From Bacteroidota bacterium (GTDB lineage Bacteria; Bacteroidota; Bacteroidia; Flavobacteriales; Flavobacteriaceae): a DNA stretch of 8,070 bases. Below the pieces are notes generated by a model. The model made no database searches. It saw only the letters and a program-made list of their open reading frames with translations, and was not told where the DNA came from. The position numbers were made by a program, and so were the translations under genes. Below are positions 1-5,500 of this stretch, one piece after another. Position 1 is the stretch's first letter, and each line of letters starts with the position of its first letter. The stretch is from assembly GCA_023457535.1 (NCBI GenBank), contig JAEWLN010000171.1:1-8070 (forward strand), read 5' to 3'.

Positions 1-498
1 CGGCAGATCCATCCGAATGATCTTGTTTTTGCGGTCGACCTCGATGATAAAATGGTCGATCATCGGGATCAGCATTTCCTTATTGCCGTGGCGCACTTCG
101 AAAAGCGGTTGCGCAGTAGTGTCGTTCACTGATTCGATCACGCCGATGTTGCCGTGCGTTTTGTCCTCTATCGCAAATCCGATGACTTCGTGAAAGTAGA
201 ATTTGTTGCCTTCGAGTTTGGGCAACATTTTGAGCGGCAGGTAAATCTCGCGACCGATAAGCTCGTTTGCATCGTCTTCGCTGTCGACATCTTCAAATTT
301 GACGCGCAGCAAATCGTTTTTGTGCAGCGCGCTTTGTTCAATAAAAAATGGAATCAGGTTGTTGCTCATTTCAACAAACACTGATTCCATATTTTCGTAT
401 AACTCGGGCTCGTCTGTGTCAAGAAACAACAGGACTTCACCTTTAAAGCTGAATTTTTTAGCGACTTTGCCTAAGTAGAAACAATCTTCTTTGCGCAT
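1..498 (-). CDS. rimM: Ribosome maturation factor RimM (3' end outside the window)
   Basis: RimM binds ribosomal protein S19 and assists maturation of the 16S rRNA 3' domain during 30S assembly in the cytoplasm. My own translation from the ATG at 498 gives 166 residues, open to the window edge. Residues about 6-88 fit the N-terminal RimM barrel (LGKVAKKFSFKGEV near the start). Residues about 97-166 fit the PRC-barrel domain, with YFHEVIGF and the typical late segment EMLIPMIDHFIIEVD. The reading ends in RMDLP, where relatives, as I remember them, have only about ten more residues, so only the extreme C-terminus should be missing. The start lies 13 bp after the rpsP stop on the same strand, indicating co-transcription, an arrangement common in bacteria. 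No clear Shine-Dalgarno sequence precedes it, which is normal for Bacteroidota. The assignment is firm from both domains and the gene order. Confidence 0.95.
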   Translation of the reverse strand, partial: MRKEDCFYLGKVAKKFSFKGEVLLFLDTDEPELYENMESVFVEMSNNLIPFFIEQSALHKNDLLRVKFEDVDSEDDANELIGREIYLPLKMLPKLEGNKFYFHEVIGFAIEDKTHGNIGVIESVNDTTAQPLFEVRHGNKEMLIPMIDHFIIEVDRKNKIIRMDLP

Positions 499-511
499 TA
501 TCGCCGGAGAA

Positions 512-1093
512 TTAAGCTTCTTTTTCTTCGTTATTTTCTTCAGCAGCAGGCGCTTCTTCAGTAGCTTCAGCAGCCGGAGCTTCTTCAGTAGCTGCTTCTT
601 CAGCTTGTGCAGCAGCAGCAGCAGCTTCTTCCTCTGCTTTTGCAGCAGCGGCGGCATCGGCCAAACGCTTGGCGTTGACTTCCTGCTCAGCTTTGAGCGC
701 TTTTGCTTTGGCATCGGCCTTTTCTTTGGACAAGCCTTCTGTTTTGGCAGTTACTTTACCGGTTTTTTCATCGAGCCATTTGGCCAATTTCTCATCGGCT
801 TGTTCCTGTGTCAACGCGCCTTTGCGAACGCCGCCGTCAAGGTGGTGCTTCAGCAAGGCTCCCTTATAAGAAAGGATTGCACGCGCAGTGTCAGTAGGCT
901 GGGCGCCATTGTGCAGCCATTGAACGGTTGAATCGAGATTCAGGTCGATGGTTGCAGGATTGGTGTTTGGATTGTAAGTACCCAGTTTTTCAAGGTATTT
1001 ACCATCTCTTTTTGAGCGCGCATCTGCGGCTACAACCCAGTAAAAAGGCTTTCCTTTTTTACCGTGTCTTTGTAATCTAATTTTTACAGACAT
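512..1093 (-). CDS. rpsP: 30S ribosomal protein S16 with long Ala/Glu-rich C-terminal extension
   Basis: S16 is a small-subunit ribosomal protein that binds 16S rRNA and is needed for 30S assembly. The 193-residue product begins MSVKIRLQRHGKKGKPFYWV and continues with VAADARSKRDGKYLEKLGTYNP, the standard S16 N-terminus; the S16 fold covers roughly residues 1-85. The Escherichia coli protein is about 82 residues long, so more than half of this protein is extension. Residues 100-150 are Lys/Ala-rich and probably helical. Residues 150-193 are Ala/Glu-rich and acidic, with a perfect nine-residue tandem repeat ATEEAPAAE at 168-176 and 177-185. As I recall, extended S16 proteins are usual in Bacteroidota; the tail's function is unknown to me. 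The gene is first in an operon with rimM. It is preceded by a TATCTTTG promoter element and a leader hairpin, so regulation at the leader is conceivable but unproven. Confidence 0.97.
   Translation of the reverse strand: MSVKIRLQRHGKKGKPFYWVVAADARSKRDGKYLEKLGTYNPNTNPATIDLNLDSTVQWLHNGAQPTDTARAILSYKGALLKHHLDGGVRKGALTQEQADEKLAKWLDEKTGKVTAKTEGLSKEKADAKAKALKAEQEVNAKRLADAAAAAKAEEEAAAAAAQAEEAATEEAPAAEATEEAPAAEENNEEKEA
539..592 (-). repeat. 27-bp tandem duplication in the rpsP tail
   Basis: Two adjacent 27-base units (539-565 and 566-592) match at 25 of 27 positions by eye and encode the identical peptide ATEEAPAAE twice, at S16 residues 168-185. Both differences are silent. This looks like an in-frame tandem duplication inside the low-complexity acidic tail of S16. 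Confidence 0.9.
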
Positions 1094-1112
1094 AATCTTA
1101 AGATTAAATTTT

Positions 1113-1127
1113 GGGGTACACGACCCC
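1113..1127 (-). promoter_or_regulatory. Hairpin in the rpsP mRNA leader
   Basis: Read on the minus strand, GGGGT and ACCCC flank the five-base loop CGTGT, giving a five-pair GC-rich hairpin. It lies between the predicted transcription start and the rpsP start codon, about 20 bases before the ATG. Just downstream, 1094-1105 is a perfect 12-base palindrome (AATCTTAAGATT) that abuts the ATG. A role in translational control of this ribosomal operon is a possibility only; a short stem can occur by chance. Confidence 0.4.
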
Positions 1128-1142
1128 GGTTAAATAAGGGCG

Positions 1143-1150
1143 CAAAGATA
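1143..1150 (-). promoter_or_regulatory. Candidate -7 promoter element of rpsP-rimM
   Basis: On the minus strand the bases read TATCTTTG, an exact match to the Bacteroidota -7 consensus TAnnTTTG. Transcription would start near 1136-1138 and give a leader of about 45 bases before the rpsP ATG at 1093. A TTTG occurs upstream but only 13 bases away, shorter than the usual spacing of about 19, so the -33 element is weak or unusual. Confidence 0.6.
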
Positions 1151-1342
1151 CAATTTAATTTTACAAATGCTACTACAGGTCTAAATATTTGAACGATACC
1201 GGTTTGACGTCCCACGGCGCAAAAACCGTCAAACGCGCCCGTGGCTGTGGATGCCAAAACACACTGTAGCGCGCGGTTGTGAACCCTGTCAAAAATTCCA
1301 TCATTTTATGAATAAATATTTAGCAAATCTCACATAAAAAAC
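1151..1342. other. Intergenic region between divergent rpsP and lipoprotein genes, with interleaved inverted repeats
   Basis: This stretch lies outside both predicted transcripts and holds no convincing coding frame. It contains two interleaved inverted repeats. GTTTGACG (1202-1209) pairs with CGTCAAAC (1227-1234). CCACGGCGC (1212-1220) pairs with GCGCCCGTGG (1235-1244) with one bulged base. They cannot easily form together because there is no linker between the last two arms. The segment is GC-richer than the AT-rich promoter flanks. I do not recognise it as any known RNA or repeat family. Confidence 0.45.
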
Positions 1343-1350
1343 TATTTTTG
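1319..1350 (+). promoter_or_regulatory. Candidate promoter of the lipoprotein gene
   Basis: TATTTTTG at 1343-1350 exactly matches the Bacteroidota -7 consensus TAnnTTTG. Nineteen bases upstream, 1320-1323 reads TTAG, one base off the -33 TTTG. Transcription would begin about 15-20 bases before the ATG at 1372. Element, spacing and position all fit, making this the best complete promoter in the window. Confidence 0.6.
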
Positions 1351-1371
1351 TTGCTCCAAATTTAATTTAAC

Positions 1372-1872
1372 ATGAAAAAAATCCTCTCTCTCGTTATACT
1401 GATCGTAGCCCTGGGTTCGTGTAGCGAGGACGTAAAGTTTAACAATGAAGCCGTTTTTCAGGGGGTTAAGGATAATCTTTTTTGGAGAGGTCAGGATGCC
1501 AGTGCAGTCAAAAGTGGGAATGTATTGACAATTTCTGCCAGCACGCTCATCGAACACATGTCGCTTAAGGTTACGGTGCCTACTACACCTATCGACCCAA
1601 AAAACAGCGCTACACATGTAAAATATCCGCTTGGAACCAGCCTGACACGAACCGCAAGCTATGACTTTGTCAACGATCTCGGCGATGAGTTCTTTTACGA
1701 AACGGCCATTGGCGTCGGGGATGGGGAAGTAGTGATTTCTGAATACGACGGCGTATACGTTTCAGGCACCTTCCGGTTCAATGCCCACAACACAGATCCG
1801 GACTCTGAAGCGCCTGAAGTTGTCAACGTTCAACACGGCAATTTTTACCGCGTTCCGGTCGTTTCCCAATAG
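1372..1872 (+). CDS. Small putative lipoprotein, similar to flavobacterial DUF6252-type proteins
   Basis: The 166-residue product starts MKKILSLVILIVALGSCSED. That is a two-lysine n-region, a hydrophobic stretch, and the lipobox LGSC with Cys17 as the predicted lipidated residue, so it should be a signal-peptidase-II lipoprotein anchored in the cell envelope. The mature part has no catalytic motif I can recognise. It looks beta-rich and Asp/Thr/Ser-rich, with EVVISEYDGVYVSGTFRFNA near residues 122-141 followed by FYRVPV at the end. From memory this pattern (KFNNxxFQGxKDxxFWR early, ITEYD/GTFKFNA late) resembles small flavobacterial lipoproteins annotated as DUF6252; that link is recall, not a search result. 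The function is unknown. The gene appears to be monocistronic, with its own promoter at 1319-1350 and a terminator at 1893-1920. It is divergent from rpsP. Confidence 0.85.
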   Translation: MKKILSLVILIVALGSCSEDVKFNNEAVFQGVKDNLFWRGQDASAVKSGNVLTISASTLIEHMSLKVTVPTTPIDPKNSATHVKYPLGTSLTRTASYDFVNDLGDEFFYETAIGVGDGEVVISEYDGVYVSGTFRFNAHNTDPDSEAPEVVNVQHGNFYRVPVVSQ

Positions 1873-1892
1873 AAAATCTTAAAAATGATAGC

Positions 1893-1920
1893 AAAAACCA
1901 TCCCCACGGGTGGTTTTTTT
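1893..1920 (+). terminator. Intrinsic terminator of the lipoprotein gene
   Basis: ACCATCC (1897-1903) pairs with GGGTGGT (1908-1914), including one G-T pair, around the loop CCAC. The helix can be extended by AAAA/TTTT, and a run of seven T follows at 1914-1920. It begins about 20 bases after the stop codon at 1870-1872. Confidence 0.85.
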
Positions 1921-2010
1921 GTGGCCAATAATCGCCGTGAGGCCAGTGTGGACGCGGCGCGAGAAATTATCGGCAAGAATTAACGTTAAAAGTATACACC
2001 CGGGCGATAA

Positions 2011-2041
2011 TAAAGTTAACTTTACCACAATTATAAATTTG
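2011..2041 (+). promoter_or_regulatory. Candidate promoter of the RRM gene with a 14-bp palindrome
   Basis: TAAATTTG at 2034-2041 matches the -7 consensus TAnnTTTG, but it lies only five bases before the ATG at 2047, so this promoter would give a leaderless or nearly leaderless mRNA. Immediately upstream, 2011-2024 is the perfect palindrome TAAAGTTAACTTTA, in the region a polymerase would cover. A second palindrome, TTAACGTTAA, sits at 1980-1989; the centres are 33 bases apart, about three helical turns. No good -33 TTTG is visible. The alternative -7 TAACTTTA (2017-2024), inside the palindrome, has one mismatch and would leave a leader of roughly 20 bases. Confidence 0.4.
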
Positions 2042-2046
2042 TACTT

Positions 2047-2397
2047 ATGAATATTTTTGTCGGAAGCCTTCCATTCAGTATAGGGGAAGCAGATTTAAGA
2101 GAATCCTTTGAAACGTATGGAACAGTCGACTCCGTAAAAATCATCAACGATAAATTCACCGGAAGGAGCAAAGGCTTCGGATTCGTTGAAATGCCGAACG
2201 ATGAAGAAGCTGAGCAGGCCATCAAAGAACTCAACGGGTCCATGATGTCAAATCGTGCGATCGTCGTCAACAAATCGGAGCCGAAACCCGAAGGTGAAAG
2301 AAGAAGCTTCAACAACAACCGCGGTGGCAACGATCGCGGCGGTTACGGAAACAACCGTGGCGGCGGATACGATCGCGGCGGCAGAGGCGGATACTAA
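2047..2397 (+). CDS. RNA-binding protein with one RRM domain and an RGG-type tail
   Basis: The 116-residue protein is a small single-stranded RNA binder. Residues 2-76 form one RNA recognition motif. RNP2 is IFVGSL at residues 3-8 and RNP1 is KGFGFVEM at 42-49, with aromatic residues at the RNA-stacking positions (Phe4, Phe44, Phe46). Residues 85-116 form a low-complexity Gly/Arg/Asn tail with five RGG triplets (92-94, 97-99, 104-106, 110-112, 113-115), a disordered extension that commonly adds RNA affinity. Bacterial RRM proteins of this size are frequent in Bacteroidota and cyanobacteria. They are thought to act as RNA chaperones or in cold and stress responses, but no target can be inferred here. 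The start is set by the family N-terminus MNIFVGSLPF. The gene stands alone between terminators, with palindromes in front of it. Confidence 0.93.
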   Translation: MNIFVGSLPFSIGEADLRESFETYGTVDSVKIINDKFTGRSKGFGFVEMPNDEEAEQAIKELNGSMMSNRAIVVNKSEPKPEGERRSFNNNRGGNDRGGYGNNRGGGYDRGGRGGY

Positions 2398-2415
2398 AAA
2401 ACGCAACCAAGATCC

Positions 2416-2433
2416 GGCCAAATGCAATTGGCC
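2416..2433 (+). repeat. Inverted repeat after the RRM gene
   Basis: GGCCAA (2416-2421) and TTGGCC (2428-2433) form a six-pair stem around the loop ATGCAA, immediately before the terminator stem and about 20 bases after the RRM stop codon. Together with the terminator it would give the RRM mRNA two adjacent 3' hairpins. No T-run follows, so it is not a terminator by itself. Confidence 0.5.
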
Positions 2434-2479
2434 AAGCCATTCAGAACGGGATTTTCGCCCGGTGCTGAATGGCTTTTTT
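2434..2479 (+). terminator. Intrinsic terminator of the RRM gene
   Basis: AAGCCATTCAG (2434-2444) pairs perfectly over 11 bases with CTGAATGGCTT (2465-2475). The enclosed region can form a further small stem, CGGG with CCCG. A run of six T follows at 2474-2479. This separates the RRM gene from dnaE. Confidence 0.9.
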
Positions 2480-2492
2480 GTTGATAACTTAT

Positions 2493-2524
2493 ACGTTTTT
2501 AGACCTTAAAAACGTTTATTTTTG
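2493..2524 (+). promoter_or_regulatory. Candidate dnaE promoter with a 23-bp inverted repeat
   Basis: TATTTTTG at 2517-2524 exactly matches the Bacteroidota -7 consensus. Directly upstream, ACGTTTTTA (2493-2501) and TAAAAACGT (2507-2515) form a perfect nine-base inverted repeat around GACCT, covering where the -33 element should be. No clear TTTG is seen at the usual spacing. Transcription would start about 2530, giving a leader of about 45 bases to the ATG at 2576. This also argues against the TTG at 2522 being the start codon, since it lies inside the -7 element. The inverted repeat could be an operator; that is inference. Confidence 0.55.
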
Positions 2525-2575
2525 AACCATGCCTGGCGATATTATTTTGCGTGGGCAATGCCTTCATATTCAGCT

Positions 2576-5500
2576 ATGTATTTAATTTTCGACACCGAAA
2601 CCACCGGCTTGCCAAAGCGGTGGGACGCCCCGATTACCGACACTTCAAACTGGCCGCGTGCCATCCAGATCGCATGGCAGTTGCACGACGGCATGGGCGC
2701 CCTTATCGAGCATCAGGATTACCTGATCCAACCCGACGGATTCAACATTCCGTACGACGCCGAACGCATCCACGGCATCTCGACAGAGCTGGCGCGCGAA
2801 CAAGGTATCCCGCTTTCAGAGGCGCTTGAAAAGTTCAACAATGCGTTGGCGCGGGCCAAATTCGTCGTCGGTCAGAATGTAGGTTTCGACGTCAATATCA
2901 TGGGGTGCGAATTTTACCGTATGGGCATCGAATCGAACATGTCCAGGCCGATTCTCGACACTTGTACGGAAACCACAGCCGGCATCCTGCAAATCCCGGG
3001 CGGTCGCGGCGGCAAATTCAAGCTCCCGACGCTGACCGAGCTGCACCAATACCTGTTCAACAAACCGTTTGCCGAGGCTCACAACGCCACAGCAGACGTC
3101 GAGGCCACCACGCGTTGTTTTCTCGAACTGATAAGACGCGAGGTTTTTACAAAAGAAGAACTCGATGTCCCGACCGGTTATTTTGAAGATTTCAAACAGC
3201 ACAATCCGCATGAAATCCAGCTCATCGGGTTGCAGCACATCAATCTCAAGGCGGCTTCGGATAAGATCCGGGCGCGTTTCGAGCAGGCCCGTCCGGCAGG
3301 TGAATCCACCTCGTCGGCAGCGACCGCGGACCTGGAATCGGCGGTATTTGCGCACCTGCACAACCATACGCAATTTTCGGTTTTGCAATCGACCATTTCC
3401 GTACCGGCTCTGGTTTCGGCGGCGGCCAAAGCAAAAATGCCTGCGGTGGCCATGACCGATGTGGGCAACATGATGGGCGCGTTCCAATTTGTGAGCGCGG
3501 CGATGAACCACAATAAATCGGTGGCGGCCAAAAACAAAGAGGCGATAGAAAAAGGCGAAGTGCCGGACGGCGTGGAAATAAAACCCATCGTGGGCTGCGA
3601 ATTCTACGTTTGCGAAGACCACAAAGACAAAACCAGAAAAGACAACGGTTACCAGGTTGTATTCCTGGCCAAGAACAAAAAAGGCTATCACAATTTGGCC
3701 AAGCTTTCCTCGATTGCGTACACCGACGGATTTTATTACGTGCCGCGCATCGACAAAAACGTCGTCATGCAATACAAGCAGGATCTGATCGTGCTCTCGG
3801 GCAATCTGTATGGCGAGATCCCGAGCAAAATACTCAACATCGGCGAGCATCAGGCCGAAGAGGCGCTGCTTTGGTGGAAAGCCCAGTTTGGCGAGGATTT
3901 CTATCTTGAAGTCATGCGCCACAATCAGGAGGACGAAAACCGCGTCAACCAAACGCTGATCGACTTCAGTAAAAAGCACCACGTAAAACTGGTTGCGACC
4001 AACAATACGTATTATGCGGCGCAGGCCGACGCCAATGCACACGATATTCTGCTTTGCGTCAAGGACGGCGAGAAACAGTCCACGCCAATCGGGCGCGGGC
4101 GCGGATACCGTTACGGACTGCCCAATCAGGAATACTATTTCAAATCGTCGGAACAGATGAAAAAACTGTTCGCAAACGTACCGGAGGCGATTCTGAACAT
4201 CGGTGAAATTGTCGATAAGATCGAAACGTATTCGCTCTACCGCGACGTTTTGCTTCCCAAATTCGACATTCCTGAAGCGTTCCAGTTTCCGGAAGACAAC
4301 CAGGACGGCGGCAAGCGCGGTGAGAATAAATACCTGCGACACCTGACCTATGTGGGCGCTGAGAAGCGTTACGGGCCTGACGGTCTTACGGACGATGTGC
4401 GCGAGCGGCTCGACTTCGAACTTGCCACAATCGAAAAAACGGGGTATCCGGGTTACTTTCTGATCGTGCAGGATTTCATTGCGGCGGCGCGGCAGATGGG
4501 CGTTTCGGTGGGGCCGGGGCGTGGATCGGCAGCGGGTTCGGCCGTGGCCTATTGCCTTGGGATCACCAACATCGACCCTATTAAATACGATTTGCTCTTT
4601 GAGCGCTTCCTGAATCCGGACCGTGTGTCGATGCCCGATATCGATATTGACTTTGATGACGAAGGACGCGCATCGGTCATGGATTACGTGATCAAGAAAT
4701 ACGGTTCGAACCAGGTTGCGCAAATCATCACCTACGGCAAGATGGCGACCAAATCGGCGATCCGCGATACGGCGCGCGTACTGGACTTGCCATTGTTTGA
4801 AGCCGACCGCATCGCCAAGCTCATTCCCGGGATGATGCCGGGTAAATGGAACCTCGCGCGGTTTTTATCGGAAAAAGAAGACGACGTCAAAAAAGTGCTC
4901 CGATCCGAAGAATTTGACCGCGTCAAGGAACTCATCGAAATGGCCAAAGACGATTCGTTGGCCGCCGAAACGATCCAGCAGGCCAAAGTGCTCGAAGGCT
5001 CGCTCAGAAACACCGGGATCCACGCGTGCGGCGTGATCATCACCCCGGACGACATTACGAATTTTGTTCCCGTGACCACGGCCAAGGATTCTGATTTGTA
5101 TGTGACGCAGTTCGACAACGCGGTGGCTGAATCGGCCGGACTTTTGAAGATGGACTTTCTTGGGCTCAAGACGCTGACGCTGATCAAAGACACCGTAAAA
5201 CTTGTCAAATACCGCACAGGCATTGAGCTTGATCCCGATAATTTTCCGCTCGACGACGTGAAAACCTACGAGCTGTTCCAACGTGGGGAAACCGTCGGGA
5301 TTTTCCAGTACGAATCGCCCGGGATGCAAAAATACATGAAGGAATTGCGTCCGACGGTGTTTGCCGATCTGATCGCGATGAATGCGCTCTATCGTCCGGG
5401 TCCTATTGCATATATTCCCGGGTTCATCAAGCGCAAGAACGGCGAAGAGGAAATTACTTACGATTTGGAAGCGTGCGAAGAACTGCTCAAAGAAACCTAC

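Noticed and set aside
491..931. Ser/Phe/Cys-rich open frame on the plus strand opposite rpsP
   Set aside because: Its composition simply mirrors the Glu/Ala/Lys-rich rpsP tail on the other strand; there is no domain or promoter.
2522..2575. Extended dnaE start at the TTG at 2522
   Set aside because: The codon lies inside the predicted -7 element and the 18 extra residues precede the conserved MYLIFDTETTGLP start. The ATG at 2558 is possible but also precedes the family start.
2816..4723. A 635-codon open frame on the minus strand inside dnaE, with a further 378-codon frame at 4865-6001 in the same phase
   Set aside because: The antisense codons align exactly with the dnaE codons, so stops would require TTA, CTA or TCA in the sense strand, which this gene uses rarely. 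The translation is rich in Arg, His, Phe and Val without family motifs. It is a shadow of dnaE codon usage.
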